64,000 nt of DNA from Streptomyces blattellae (GCF_009709555.1 NZ_WJBG01000213.1:1-64000), one strand, 5' to 3'; numbered from the stretch's first letter, positions 40,594-49,900 are shown. Program-made: numbers and translations. Notes: a model not told the origin generated them from the sequence alone.

Positions 40594-41112
40594 ATGGAGA
40601 TCCTCATCAGAGAAGGCGGCCCCGACGACCTTCCCGCGATACTCGGCATGCTCGACAGCTGTGTGGAGTGGCTGGTCGCGCAGGGCCGCCCGGGGCAGTG
40701 GGGGACGAAGCCCCTGTCGGAGAGCCCTGGGACGGTGGAGTCGGTGGTCCGGAACATGGACGAGGGCGAGGTCTTCATCGCCGAGGTCGCCGGCGTACCG
40801 GCCGCCACCCTCACCCTCACCGACTCCCCCGGCCCCTATCTGTCCCACCTCCCGCCGCCCGGCGAGCCCGAGCGCTACATCCACTGGCTCGCCTCCGACC
40901 GCCGCTTCACGGGCCACGGCGTGGGCAGCGCCCTGCTCGCGCACGCCGCCGAGGTGACCCGCCGGGCGGGCGTCTCCCTGCTCCGGGTGGACTGCTACGC
41001 GGGCGACGACGGCAGGCTCGTCCGCTACTACGAGGCCAACGGCTTCGTCCGCACCGAGGCGTACCGGGGGAAGGGCGACTGGCCGGGGCAGGTGCTGGCC
41101 CGGCGGGTGTAG
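40594..41112 (+). CDS. GNAT-family N-acetyltransferase
   Basis: A 172-residue acetyltransferase. N-terminus IREGGPDDLPAILGMLDSCVEWL; acetyl-CoA loop WLASDRRFTGHGVGSALLAHA (Q/R-x-x-G-x-G type); C-terminal LRVDCYAGDDGRLVRYYEANGFVRTE. The substrate is unknown. It sits immediately upstream of the second Uma2 gene. Confidence 0.88.
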   Translation: MEILIREGGPDDLPAILGMLDSCVEWLVAQGRPGQWGTKPLSESPGTVESVVRNMDEGEVFIAEVAGVPAATLTLTDSPGPYLSHLPPPGEPERYIHWLASDRRFTGHGVGSALLAHAAEVTRRAGVSLLRVDCYAGDDGRLVRYYEANGFVRTEAYRGKGDWPGQVLARRV

Positions 41113-41133
41113 CTCCACGCCCGGACGTGACCC

Positions 41134-41207
41134 GGTCACCGTGCGTATCGTTGTACTGCGTGGCTTTCCGTACCGAGCGGCAGCCGGGGAGGAGCGCCAC
41201 GATGACC
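41134..41207 (+). promoter_or_regulatory. Promoter/leader of Uma2 gene 2, copy of the Uma2 gene 1 leader
   Basis: Contains the same 27-bp and 29-bp blocks as the region before Uma2 gene 1 (35515-35541 and 35561-35589). The intervening 18 bases differ, so the two blocks are separately conserved. Confidence 0.65.
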
Positions 41208-41789
41208 GTCCTTGACGACAGGATCGAGATGGCTGAGGAATTCGGCGAGCTGACTCTGGACGTCATGTTCGAGTGGCTTGAGAAGATGCCCATCCCCGAG
41301 GGAACGAAGGTAGAGATCGTCGGGGGGAACATCTTCATGTCACCGCAGCGGCAGACCCACTGGGAGATCATCTTCGACCTCGCGGAACAGTTGCGCACCA
41401 AGTACCCGCGTAAGCGATTGGCGTCGGACGTGCGGATCGACTTCCCCGGTCATCTGAACGGCTTCGCCTCTGACCTGGTGGCGATGGCCGAGCGGTCGGT
41501 GAAGGACGGCAAGGGCCGCTGGCGCTATCAGGACGTCGAATTCGTGGCCGAGGTCATCTCCAAGGACACTGCGGCCAACGACTACGGGCCGAAGAGGGAC
41601 GCCTACGCCACGGCCGAAGTACCGGTGTACTTGATCGTGGACCCGTACACCGGCGAGTGGCATCTGCACGGCCTGCCCAAGGACGGCAAGTACCACAGCG
41701 TCGTCAGCTTCGCCTTCGGTGACGAGATCGATCTGACCGGGACCGCGGTCGGCCTGGTCCTCAAGACCGACGAGTTCCCCCGCGACTGA
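41202..41789 (+). CDS. Uma2-family (DUF820) endonuclease-like protein, copy 2
   Basis: A 195-residue paralogue of the protein at 35584-36177, sharing VEIVGGN-F/Y-MSPQRQTHW, SDVRIDFPGH, FVAEVISKDTAANDY and the C-terminus LVLKTDEFPRD. The usual proline before the active-site Asp is serine here (FASDLVAM). Same ribosome site and start context as copy 1. Function unknown. Confidence 0.9.
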   Translation: MTVLDDRIEMAEEFGELTLDVMFEWLEKMPIPEGTKVEIVGGNIFMSPQRQTHWEIIFDLAEQLRTKYPRKRLASDVRIDFPGHLNGFASDLVAMAERSVKDGKGRWRYQDVEFVAEVISKDTAANDYGPKRDAYATAEVPVYLIVDPYTGEWHLHGLPKDGKYHSVVSFAFGDEIDLTGTAVGLVLKTDEFPRD

Positions 41790-41803
41790 CCCGGCCGTCC
41801 CTC

Positions 41804-41899
41804 CTACGCCACCGTCGCCAGCTCCTCCTACGCCACCGTCGCCAGCTCCTCCTACGCCACCGTCGCCAGCTCCTCCTACGCCACCGTCGCCAGCTCTTC
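41804..41899. repeat. 24-bp tandem repeat x4 spanning the MFS gene stop codon
   Basis: Four perfect 24-bp units start at 41804, 41828, 41852 and 41876. On the minus strand each encodes Glu-Glu-Leu-Ala-Thr-Val-Ala-stop. The unit at 41876 (with its 41899 end variant) is the true end of the gene; the other three follow the stop. Confidence 0.95.
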
Positions 41900-43234
41900 C
41901 CGCTCCCTCGGTACGAAGCGGACGACCGGATGCCCCCGGTTCCAGCCCACCGACAGCCGCAGGCCGCCCGCGCGGGCCAGGATGAGGCCGATCACCGTGG
42001 CGGCCGTGGCGGCGATCGTCCCGCCGACCGCGAAGCCCACCCGCGCTCCGTACGTGTCCGTGATCCAGCCGACGATCGGTGCGCCGACGGGTGAGCCGCC
42101 GAGGAAGACCATCATGAAGAGGGACACGACCCGCCCGCGCATGGCCGGATCGGTCGCCATCTGGATGCTGGTGTTGGCGGTGACGTTGACCGTCATCGCG
42201 GTGATGCCGAGCGGGGCCATCAGCAGGGCGAACAGCCACACGGACGGGGCCAGCGAGGCCACCACTTCCAGCACGCCGAAGGCCACGGCCGCCGCGATCA
42301 GCACGCGCATCTTCGCCGTGCCCCGGCGGGCCGCGAGCAGCGCGCCCGCCACCGAGCCGACGGCCATCACGGTGTTGAAGAGGCTGTAGGACCCGGCGCC
42401 CGCGTGGAAGACGTCGTCCGCGAAGGCCGACAGATACACGGGGAAGTTGAAGGCGAACGTGCCGGTGAAGCCGACCAGGACGATCGGCCAGATCAGGTCG
42501 GGACGGCCCGCGACATACCGCAGCCCCTCACGCAGCTGCCCCTTGCCGCGCGGGGCGCGCTCGACGACGTACAGCTCACGCGGCCGCATCAGCAGCAGGC
42601 CGGTGATGGGCGCGACGAAGGACAGGCCGTTGAAGAGGAACGCCCAGCCGGTGCCGACGCCGGTGATCAGGACACCCGCGACGGCGGGGCCGATCAGGCG
42701 GGCGGACTGGAAGTTGGCGGAGTTCAGGCTGACCGCGTTCTGCAGCTGGTCGGGGCCGACCATCTCGGAGACGAAGGACTGGCGGGCCGGGTTGTCGACG
42801 ACGGTGGCCAGGCCCATCGCGAAGGCGGCCACGTAGACGTGCCAGACCTCGACATGGCCGGTGATCGTGAGGAACGCGAGCGCCAGGCCCGTCAGGCCCA
42901 TCGCTGTCTGCGTGACGAGCAGCGTGGGGCGCCTGGGCAGGCGGTCGACGAGGACGCCGCCGTACAGGCCGAACAGCAGCATCGGGAGGAACTGCAGCGC
43001 CGTCGTGATGCCTACGGCCGTGGAGGAGCCGGTGAGGCTGAGCACCAGCCAGTCCTGGGCGATGCGCTGCATCCAGGTGCCGGTGTTGGAGACGACCTGG
43101 CCCATGAAGAAAAGGCGGTAGTTGCGCACCTTCAGGGAGCTGAACATCGAGGACTTGGGCTCGACGGGGTCGTCAGGGGTGGTGTCGTGGGTGTTCGGTG
43201 CGGGGGCGGAGTCTGCTCCGGGTCCCGTACTCAA
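41876..43234 (-). CDS. MFS transporter (EntS/MFS_3 type)
   Basis: A 452-residue protein with about twelve transmembrane segments. It begins with a soluble arm (PDDPVEPKSSMFSSLKVRNYRLFFMGQVVSNTGTWMQRIAQ), the hallmark of the MFS_3/EntS group. VDRLPRRP and DNPARQSFVSEMVGPDQLQNAVSLNSANFQSARLIGPAVAG are group motifs. The start is TTG at 43234. The MarR gene upstream reads in the same direction, so the two may form a regulator-exporter unit. The 3' end is a four-fold tandem repeat. Confidence 0.93.
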   Translation of the reverse strand: MSTGPGADSAPAPNTHDTTPDDPVEPKSSMFSSLKVRNYRLFFMGQVVSNTGTWMQRIAQDWLVLSLTGSSTAVGITTALQFLPMLLFGLYGGVLVDRLPRRPTLLVTQTAMGLTGLALAFLTITGHVEVWHVYVAAFAMGLATVVDNPARQSFVSEMVGPDQLQNAVSLNSANFQSARLIGPAVAGVLITGVGTGWAFLFNGLSFVAPITGLLLMRPRELYVVERAPRGKGQLREGLRYVAGRPDLIWPIVLVGFTGTFAFNFPVYLSAFADDVFHAGAGSYSLFNTVMAVGSVAGALLAARRGTAKMRVLIAAAVAFGVLEVVASLAPSVWLFALLMAPLGITAMTVNVTANTSIQMATDPAMRGRVVSLFMMVFLGGSPVGAPIVGWITDTYGARVGFAVGGTIAATAATVIGLILARAGGLRLSVGWNRGHPVVRFVPREREELATVA

Positions 43235-43261
43235 AAGGGTTCGCCTCCTCGCGAATGCGGA

Positions 43262-43318
43262 TCACGCGGATCACACGGATCACACGGATCACAGTGGACT
43301 GCGGTGGATCACAGCCGG
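43262..43318. repeat. Short GGATCACACG-type direct repeats
   Basis: Between the MarR stop and the MFS start, GGATCACRCG-like decamers recur (GGATCACGC, GGATCACAC, GGATCACAC, GGATCACAG) with a further GGATCACAG downstream. They occupy most of the 84-bp gap. No coding meaning is seen. Confidence 0.7.
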
Positions 43319-43774
43319 TTACAGATGTGCGAGCTTCTCCAGGACCGGGGCGGCGGCGCGCAGCTTCGCCCACTCGTCGTCGTCGAGGCCCTCGGCGAGG
43401 GAGGCCAGGAACGCGTTGCGCTTGCGGCGGCTCTCCTCAAGCATCGTCACGGCCTGCTCGGTCTGGGTGACGACCTTCTGGCGCCGGTCCTCGGGGTGCG
43501 GCTCAAGCCGGACCAGCCCCTTGGCTTCGAGCAGCGCGACGATGCGGGTCATCGAGGGTGGCTGCACATGCTCCCTGCGGGCGAGTTCACCCGGGGTGGC
43601 CGCACCGCAGCGGAAGAGGGTGCCGAGCACCGACATCTCGGTGGGGCTCAGCGATTCGTCGACCCGCTGGTGCTTGAGCCGACGGGACAGCCGCATCACG
43701 GCGGATCGCAGGGAGTTCACGGCGGCAGCGTCGTCGCCATGGGTAAGGTCCAACATGTCTTTAGCGTAACTCAT
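43319..43774 (-). CDS. MarR-family regulator upstream of the MFS gene
   Basis: A 151-residue protein with a MarR winged helix (SPTEMSVLGTLFRCGAATPGELARREHVQPPSMTRIVALLEAKGLVRLEPHPEDRRQKVV). Two starts are possible: ATG 43774 and ATG 43756 (MLDLTHGDD), the second closer to what I recall for orthologues. The first lies inside an inverted repeat, so the gene may be autorepressed with a very short or absent leader. Likely regulator of the MFS gene downstream. Confidence 0.9.
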   Translation of the reverse strand: MSYAKDMLDLTHGDDAAAVNSLRSAVMRLSRRLKHQRVDESLSPTEMSVLGTLFRCGAATPGELARREHVQPPSMTRIVALLEAKGLVRLEPHPEDRRQKVVTQTEQAVTMLEESRRKRNAFLASLAEGLDDDEWAKLRAAAPVLEKLAHL

Positions 43775-43787
43775 TACCCTCGCTAAA
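43760..43787. promoter_or_regulatory. Operator-like inverted repeat over the MarR start
   Basis: TTTAGCG (43760-43766) and CGCTAAA (43781-43787) are perfect inverted arms with a 14-base spacer that includes the ATG at 43774. The spacing of 21 bp centre to centre is two helical turns, as for MarR dimers. Confidence 0.6.
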
Positions 43788-43910
43788 TACCACTGCCGCG
43801 CGCCATAATTGCCCGTGACCCCGCCCCCTGAACCCTCACATCACCCATACGGGTGAGTTGGTTCCGGAAAGTGACGCGGCGCCCGGTTCGGTCCGGCAAC
43901 CCTCGTACGC

Positions 43911-44093
43911 ATGGGGACCAGCGTGCTCAGCCTGCGGATAGACGGGGAGCTGCTCGAACGGCTCCGGGACCATGCGGCGAAAAGGGGAATGAGCGTCCAG
44001 GACTATGTGATCCGGACGCTCATCCGGGACGACTTCGACGAACGGTTCCAGGCCGCCGTCGAGGAGACGGAGAGGTTCTACGGGGTTACGTGA
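43911..44093 (+). CDS. Small ribbon-helix-helix protein
   Basis: A 60-residue protein: TSVLSLRIDGELLERLRDHAAKRGMSVQDYVIRTLIRDDFDERF. The strand-helix-helix arrangement is that of Arc/CopG-type DNA-binding proteins or antitoxins. No toxin gene follows, since the next gene is on the other strand. The last codons and stop are duplicated 25 bp downstream (44085-44102 and 44110-44127). Confidence 0.8.
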   Translation: MGTSVLSLRIDGELLERLRDHAAKRGMSVQDYVIRTLIRDDFDERFQAAVEETERFYGVT

Positions 44094-44127
44094 GCGGCGT
44101 GAGCACGGAGTTACCTGAGCGGCGTGA

Positions 44128-45579
44128 TCATGTGAGCCCCAGCGCCGGCATCAGGTAGTAGAACGCGAACACCGCCGAGACGACGTACATCGCGACCGGG
44201 ATCTCCCTGCCGCGTCCGGCCGCCAGGCGCAGGACGACGAAGGTGATGAAGCCCATGCCGATGCCGTTGGTGATCGAGTAGGTGAACGGCATCATCAGCA
44301 TCGTCACGAAGGCCGGGACGGCGACCGTGTGGTCCGCCCAGTCGATCTCCTTGACCGAACCGGCCAGGATCAGGAAGCCGACCGCGAGCAGCGCCGGGGT
44401 GGCCGCCTGTGACGGGACCATCGTGGCGACCGGCGTCAGGAACAGGGCGACGGCGAACAGCGTGCCGGTGACGACGTTCGCGAAGCCGGTGCGGGCGCCC
44501 TCGCCGACACCTGCCGTCGACTCCACGAAGCAGGTGGTGGCCGAGGAGGAGCTGGCGCCGCCCGCGGCGACCGCGATGCCGTCGACGAAGAGGACCTTGT
44601 TGATGCCGGGCATATGGCCCTGCGCGTCGGTCAGCCTGGCCTCGTCGCTGACGCCCATGATCGTGCCCATCGCGTCGAAGAACGTCGACAGCAGGACCGT
44701 GAAGACGAAGAGGGTGCCGGTCAGGACGCCGACCTTGGAGAAGCCGCCGAACAGGCTGACCTCGCCGATCAGGCCGAAGTCGGGGGTGGCCACCGGGTTG
44801 CCGGGCCAGGACGGGGTGGTCAGGCCCCAGGAGGGGATGTCCGCGACCGCGTTGACGACGACGGCCAGCACCGTCATCGCGACGATCGAGATCAGGATCG
44901 CGCCGGACACCTTGCGCACGATCAGCGCCAGCGTGAGCAGCGTGCCGAGGACGAAGACCAGCACCGGCCAGCCGGTGAGGTGACCGGCGCCGCCCAGCTG
45001 GAGCGGCACGGTGGTCTGCGCGGCGTCCGGGATACGGGAGATGAAACCGGAGTCGACCAGGCCGATCAGCATGATGAACAGGCCGATACCGATGGCGATG
45101 GCCTTGCGCAGGCTGTAGGGCACGGCGTTCATGACGCGCTCACGCAGCCCGGTGGCCACCAGCAGCATCACGATGAAACCGGCCAGCACCACCATGCCCA
45201 TCGCATCCGGCCACGACATCCGCGGGGCGAGCTGGAGCGCGACGACCGAGTTCACGCCCAGACCGGCGGCGAGCGCGATCGGTACGTTGCCGATGACGCC
45301 CATGAGCAGCGTGGTGAACGCCGCCGTCACGGCCGTCGCGGTGACCAGCTGGCCGCCCGCGAGCTGGTTGCCGTACATGTCCTTCGCGCTGCCGAGGATG
45401 ATCGGGTTCAGCACGATGATGTAGGCCATCGCGAAGAAGGTGGCGAAACCGCCGCGGATCTCGCGCGGCAGGGTGCTGCCCCGCTCGGAGATCTTGAAGA
45501 AGCGGTCGAGTGCGCCGTAGCCGGGCCGCGGGCCCGGCCCTTCGGACGCGGGGGCCTTGGCGGGGGCCGAGATGGACAT
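44128..45579 (-). CDS. NCS2-family purine permease (AzgA/hypoxanthine-guanine type)
   Basis: A 483-residue membrane protein. AzgA-branch motifs: LDRFFKISERGSTLPREIRGGFATFFAMAYIIVLNP, ALAAGLGVNSVVAL, PYSLRKAIAIGIGLFIMLIGL, DAMGTIMGVSDEA and ATTCFVESTAGVGEGARTGFANVVTG. It has about twelve or more transmembrane segments and would import purine bases with protons. ATG 45579 follows GAGGAA. No purine riboswitch was recognised in its short upstream region. Confidence 0.93.
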   Translation of the reverse strand: MSISAPAKAPASEGPGPRPGYGALDRFFKISERGSTLPREIRGGFATFFAMAYIIVLNPIILGSAKDMYGNQLAGGQLVTATAVTAAFTTLLMGVIGNVPIALAAGLGVNSVVALQLAPRMSWPDAMGMVVLAGFIVMLLVATGLRERVMNAVPYSLRKAIAIGIGLFIMLIGLVDSGFISRIPDAAQTTVPLQLGGAGHLTGWPVLVFVLGTLLTLALIVRKVSGAILISIVAMTVLAVVVNAVADIPSWGLTTPSWPGNPVATPDFGLIGEVSLFGGFSKVGVLTGTLFVFTVLLSTFFDAMGTIMGVSDEARLTDAQGHMPGINKVLFVDGIAVAAGGASSSSATTCFVESTAGVGEGARTGFANVVTGTLFAVALFLTPVATMVPSQAATPALLAVGFLILAGSVKEIDWADHTVAVPAFVTMLMMPFTYSITNGIGMGFITFVVLRLAAGRGREIPVAMYVVSAVFAFYYLMPALGLT

Positions 45580-45754
45580 GCGGTTCCTCATCACCAGCGG
45601 ACTCGACCAGCGGGCTCCCCCATGCCCGGTTTGGCCTTTCCTACGAACAGAAACGGAACAGAAACGGTCAGAGACAAACCGTTTCAGTATGAACGTATGA
45701 CTCGATCGAAGCTATCTCCGCGCGTAGATGTACCCACCTCGTAAGCTGTCCCCC

Positions 45755-46039
45755 ATGGCGAAGTGGACCCCAACGCACGAGGCGCCGGAGCCCCTGGAGG
45801 GCCCCGTGGTCGGCACCATCACGGGCGGCACGATCCTCTGGTTCGTCCTCTTCCTGGCACAGCTGCCCTTCTACGGCTGGTTCGACGACCACGGCCACAC
45901 CTGGTGGCTGTGGACGTGCCTGGCCGGCGGAGGGCTCGGGCTCATCGGTATCTGGTACGTCCGCAGGCGCGATGCGGCGCTCAAGCGGGCGGCCCTCGAA
46001 CAGCCCAGGGAAACGGCCGGCGAACCCCAGTCGTCGTGA
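45755..46039 (+). CDS. DUF2530 small membrane protein
   Basis: A 94-residue protein with two transmembrane helices (GTILWFVLFLAQLPFYGWF and TWWLWTCLAGGGLGLIGIWYVRRR) and a charged C-terminal tail. It matches the actinobacterial DUF2530 family. ATG 45755 gives the family start. Function unknown. An imperfect 20-bp direct repeat lies just after its stop (46047-46088). Confidence 0.88.
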   Translation: MAKWTPTHEAPEPLEGPVVGTITGGTILWFVLFLAQLPFYGWFDDHGHTWWLWTCLAGGGLGLIGIWYVRRRDAALKRAALEQPRETAGEPQSS

Positions 46040-46183
46040 TGCGCCAAGGGCCCTGCCTGACGTATCAGCACCCTGTCTGATGTGTCAGCGCCTACAACCC
46101 ACGCACGACACCCATCCTCCCCAAGTCGGAACTTCCGTGCACTCAGCGGGTGAAGGCGTAAATCCGCACGTACCGTCGATTGC

Positions 46184-48577
46184 ATGACGCACATCGACGC
46201 GGGCGCCGAACTCGAATCCGCGCAGCCGGTACCCACCGGCGTGGCAGTGACCGGGCTCACCGCCGTCGAGGTGGCCGAGCGGGTCGCGCGCGGTGAGGTC
46301 AACGACGTTCCGGTGCGCAGCAGCCGGTCGATGCCCGACATCGTCCGCGCGAACGTGTTCACCAGGTTCAACGCGATCATCGGCGTGCTCTGGGTGATCA
46401 CGCTGGTCGTCGCGCCGTTCCAGGACAGCCTGTTCGGTCTTGTGATCCTCGCCAACACCGTGATCGGCATCGTCCAGGAGTGGCGGGCGAAGAAGACCCT
46501 CGACTCCCTCGCGGTGATCGGCGAGGCCCGGCCGACCGTACGGCGGGACGGGGTGGCCCTGGAGGTCAGCACCTCGGACATCGTCCTGGACGACCTGATC
46601 GAGATCGGGCCGGGCGACAAGGCCGTGGTCGACGGGGTGTGCGTCGAGGCCGACGGTCTTGAGATCGACGAGTCGCTGCTCACCGGTGAGGCCGATCCGG
46701 TCGTCAAGCACCCCGGCGACCAGCTGATGTCCGGCAGCTTCGTGGTCGCGGGCGGCGGCGCGTTCAAGGCGACCAAGGTGGGCCGCGGGGCCTACGCCGC
46801 CCAGCTCGCCGAGGAGGCCTCCCGCTTCACGCTGGTCCACTCCGAGCTGCGCACCGGTATCTCCGAGATCCTCAAGTACGTGACGTGGATGATGGTCCCG
46901 GCCGCGATCGGCCTGGTCATCACCCAACTGGTCGTCAAGGAACGCGACCTCAACGACTCCGTCGCCCGCACCATCGGCGGCATCGTCCCGATGGTCCCCG
47001 AGGGCCTGGTCCTGCTCACCTCCGTCGCCTTCGCGATCGGCGTGATCCGCCTCGGCCGGCAACAGTGCCTCGTCCAGGAACTCCCCGCCATCGAAGGCCT
47101 CGCCCGCGTCGACACCGTCTGCCTCGACAAGACCGGCACGCTCACCGAGGGCGGCATGGACGTCACCGAGGTGAGACCCCTCCAGGGCGCCGACGACACC
47201 TACATACGGCAGGTGCTCGGCGCCCTCGGCGAGTCGGACCCCCGCCCGAACGCGTCCCTCCAGGCCATCATCGAGGCCTACCCGGACGCCGACGAATGGC
47301 GCTGCACCGAGTCCCTCCCCTTTTCCTCCGCCCGCAAGTACAGCGGCGCCTCCTTCAGCGAGGGCAACGGCGAGTCCAGCACCTGGCTGCTCGGCGCACC
47401 GGACGTCCTCCTCGCCGACGACGACCCCACGCTCACCGAGACGGACCGGCTCAACGAGCAGGGTCTACGAGTCCTGCTGCTGACCCGCGTCAACCGCGAC
47501 CTCGACGACCCCGAGGTCGCCCTGAGCGCCCGGCCCACCGCCCTGGTCGTGCTGGAGCAGCGGCTGCGCCCGGACGCCGCCGACACCCTGCGCTACTTCG
47601 CGGAACAGGACGTACACGCCAAGGTCATCTCCGGCGACAACGCGGTGTCGGTCGGCGCGGTCGCGAGCAAGCTGGGCCTGTCCGGCACGACGGTCGACGC
47701 CCGCCGGCTGCCCTCCGAGCGGGACGGCATGGCGGACGCGCTCGACGAGGGCACCGTGTTCGGGCGGGTCACCCCGCAGCAGAAGCGGGACATGGTGGGC
47801 GCGTTGCAGTCCAAGGGGCACACGGTCGCGATGACCGGCGACGGCGTCAACGACGTACTCGCCCTGAAGGACGCCGACATCGGCGTGTCCATGGGGTCGG
47901 GCTCGGAGGCCACCAAAGCGGTCGCGCAGATCGTGCTGCTGAACAACAGCTTCGCCACGCTGCCGTCGGTGGTGGCGGAGGGCCGGCGGGTCATCGGCAA
48001 CATCACGCGCGTCGCGACCCTGTTCCTCGTCAAGACGGTCTACTCGGTGCTGCTGGCCGTCCTGGTCGTGTGCTGGCAGGTCGAGTACCCGTTCCTGCCC
48101 CGCCACTTGACCCTGCTGTCGACGCTGACCATCGGCATCCCGGCGTTCTTCCTCGCCCTCGCGCCCAACAACGAGCGGGCGAAGCCCTATTTCGTACGGC
48201 GGGTGATGCGGTACTCCATCCCGGGCGGGATCCTGGCAGGTGTGGCGACCTTCGTGACGTACCTGATCGCCGGTCACCACTACACCGGCGAAGGCGCGTT
48301 GGACGCGGAGACCAGCGCGGCGACGCTGACGCTGTTCCTGATCTCCATGTGGGTCCTGGCGATCGTCGCCCGCCCCTACACCTGGTGGCGGGTTCTTCTC
48401 GTCGCGTCCATGGGCGCCGGCTTCCTGGTGGTGCTGGTCGTGCCCTGGTTGCAGGAGTTCTTCGCGCTGAAGCTGGTCGGCGTCACGATGCCGTGGATGG
48501 CCGTCGGTGTCGCGGTGGTGGCGGCGGTCGCCCTGGAGTTCCTGTGGAGATGGGTCGACCGCCGCTTTCCCGTTTAG
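46184..48577 (+). CDS. HAD-IC family P-type cation ATPase
   Basis: A 797-residue P-type ATPase. The phosphorylation motif VCLDKTGTLTEGG has its Asp near residue 315; actuator-domain motif DESLLTGEADPV; hinge AMTGDGVNDVLALKDADIGVSMGSG; membrane ion-site motif MVPEGLVLL. It lacks N-terminal heavy-metal CxxC domains and has PEGL instead of CPC, so it belongs to the P2/P-type IC cation pumps (Ca/Mg/Mn-like), with unclear specificity. Six to ten transmembrane helices are apparent. It stands alone. Confidence 0.93.
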   Translation: MTHIDAGAELESAQPVPTGVAVTGLTAVEVAERVARGEVNDVPVRSSRSMPDIVRANVFTRFNAIIGVLWVITLVVAPFQDSLFGLVILANTVIGIVQEWRAKKTLDSLAVIGEARPTVRRDGVALEVSTSDIVLDDLIEIGPGDKAVVDGVCVEADGLEIDESLLTGEADPVVKHPGDQLMSGSFVVAGGGAFKATKVGRGAYAAQLAEEASRFTLVHSELRTGISEILKYVTWMMVPAAIGLVITQLVVKERDLNDSVARTIGGIVPMVPEGLVLLTSVAFAIGVIRLGRQQCLVQELPAIEGLARVDTVCLDKTGTLTEGGMDVTEVRPLQGADDTYIRQVLGALGESDPRPNASLQAIIEAYPDADEWRCTESLPFSSARKYSGASFSEGNGESSTWLLGAPDVLLADDDPTLTETDRLNEQGLRVLLLTRVNRDLDDPEVALSARPTALVVLEQRLRPDAADTLRYFAEQDVHAKVISGDNAVSVGAVASKLGLSGTTVDARRLPSERDGMADALDEGTVFGRVTPQQKRDMVGALQSKGHTVAMTGDGVNDVLALKDADIGVSMGSGSEATKAVAQIVLLNNSFATLPSVVAEGRRVIGNITRVATLFLVKTVYSVLLAVLVVCWQVEYPFLPRHLTLLSTLTIGIPAFFLALAPNNERAKPYFVRRVMRYSIPGGILAGVATFVTYLIAGHHYTGEGALDAETSAATLTLFLISMWVLAIVARPYTWWRVLLVASMGAGFLVVLVVPWLQEFFALKLVGVTMPWMAVGVAVVAAVALEFLWRWVDRRFPV

Positions 48578-48622
48578 CGCCGGGCTCCTCGCGCCCTGAA
48601 GGGCGCGTTCGTTACTGCGCGT

Positions 48623-49468
48623 CTACTGCACGTCTACGAAATCGCCCGCGACCGTCGTCGGCGCCGTGGTCGCGGTACCCGCGAAGGTGAAGCGGTAGTA
48701 CCCGTCCGAGGAGGCCGTGACCGTCGTCTTCAGGGCGCCGGTCGAGGTCGACGTGATGCCCTTGACGTTGGTGTAGTTGGTCGTGCCCTTCTTGCGGAAC
48801 TGCAGCACGACCTTCTGGCCGCCGTACCCCGCGTAGGCGTTGGTGTCCCAGTTGGCCCGGCTCAGCTTGCCGGTGACCGTGATGGTCCTGCCCTTCCTGA
48901 CCGGCTCCGGGGCGGCGTTGACAGTCAGCCTGGCGGCGCGGAGGACCTTGGTGGTGCCGAGGTCGCCCTGCCACTTCGCGTCCTCGTCGGCGGTGACGGC
49001 GAGACCGCCCGCCTTCCAGGTGCCGGCGTCGGAGTTCCACAGGTCGCCGTCGGCCGGGCGGATGTTGATCACGCCCGAGCAGTTGAGGACCGTGGACGAG
49101 ACGGCGGTGCAGGTGCCCGGGTCGTCGCTGATGAGCACGTTGGTCGCCGACTCCACCGAGGAACCGCGGTAGATGAGCGGACCGTTGGCGAAGTTGTCGG
49201 CACTGATGTCGAGGTCGGCGGCGTGGGTCAGGGTGTACGTGACGGGCACGGCGACCTTGGCGGTCGTGCCGACCGTGATCCGCTTGCCCTTGTTGACCTT
49301 CATGTTGGAGAAGGTGACGTCCAGCTCGGCGGCTGCGGTGGCCGTCGTGCCGGCCGAGCTGAGCGGGAGCCTGTCGGAGGGCGAGTCGGCGGCCTGGGCA
49401 GCCGGGACGACGAGAGCGGAGAGGGCCAGGGCGCCGGTGACGGCGGCCACGGTGGCTCGAATGCGCAT
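48623..49468 (-). CDS. Secreted beta-rich protein with repeated Ig-like parts
   Basis: A 281-residue protein with signal peptide RIRATVAAVTGALALSALVVPAAQAA. The mature part is beta-rich, with two similar segments: LDVTFSNMKVNKGKRITVGTTAKVAVPVTYTLTH and RLTVNAAPEPVRKGRTITVTGKLSRANW. It ends with GYYRFTFAGTATTAPTTVAGDF-VDVQ. This matches a family of calcium-binding or cell-surface hypothetical proteins common in Streptomyces. ATG 49468 follows GGGGAACGC. Function unknown. Confidence 0.82.
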   Translation of the reverse strand: MRIRATVAAVTGALALSALVVPAAQAADSPSDRLPLSSAGTTATAAAELDVTFSNMKVNKGKRITVGTTAKVAVPVTYTLTHAADLDISADNFANGPLIYRGSSVESATNVLISDDPGTCTAVSSTVLNCSGVINIRPADGDLWNSDAGTWKAGGLAVTADEDAKWQGDLGTTKVLRAARLTVNAAPEPVRKGRTITVTGKLSRANWDTNAYAGYGGQKVVLQFRKKGTTNYTNVKGITSTSTGALKTTVTASSDGYYRFTFAGTATTAPTTVAGDFVDVQ

Positions 49469-49900
49469 GCGTTCCCCAAGTGGAGAAAGGGGGCCCCGGC
49501 ACTGGTCGTTCCTACGGCTCGTCGTCGGCACGGGGCCCAAATGATCGTGGAGTCTGTTGACTCAGGTGAAGAGAGCGGTGGCAGTCGTGAAAGGTTGTAC
49601 GGATGCGGTGAAGTTGTTCACGAATTCACGGCAAGTGAACGGGAGTTGGCCGGGAGTTGGCCGGGAAAGGATGTCGTGAGCGAACGAAGGAGGGCTGATC
49701 GGGCAGGTCCGCGCCGGGCCGGGAACGTTCGGTCTGGACGGCTCCTACCACCCGGCCACCACGTTCCTCACAGCTTCGTCTGGCCGGTGCTCATCCTTCG
49801 CTCAGCCCCGCGGTGCCGATTCCGGCGCGGGGGAAGCGGACCCCGCCCAGCGGGGCGTGAGGGCGCCGTCGGGGATGCCGGCGGCGCCCTCACGTAAGGC
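49469..49900. other. 432-bp gap with a terminator, no gene seen
   Basis: Contains the promoter of the secreted-protein gene on the minus strand, a short direct repeat GGGAGTTGGCC (49640-49662 region), and the hairpin at 49857-49893. No reading frame with ribosome site or family similarity was found. Confidence 0.5.
49857..49893. terminator. Terminator hairpin after the sacsin-like gene
   Basis: GTGAGGGCGCC (49857-49867) pairs with GGCGCCCTCAC (49883-49893), an 11-bp perfect stem beginning eight bases beyond the stop of the sacsin-like gene on the minus strand. Confidence 0.75.
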
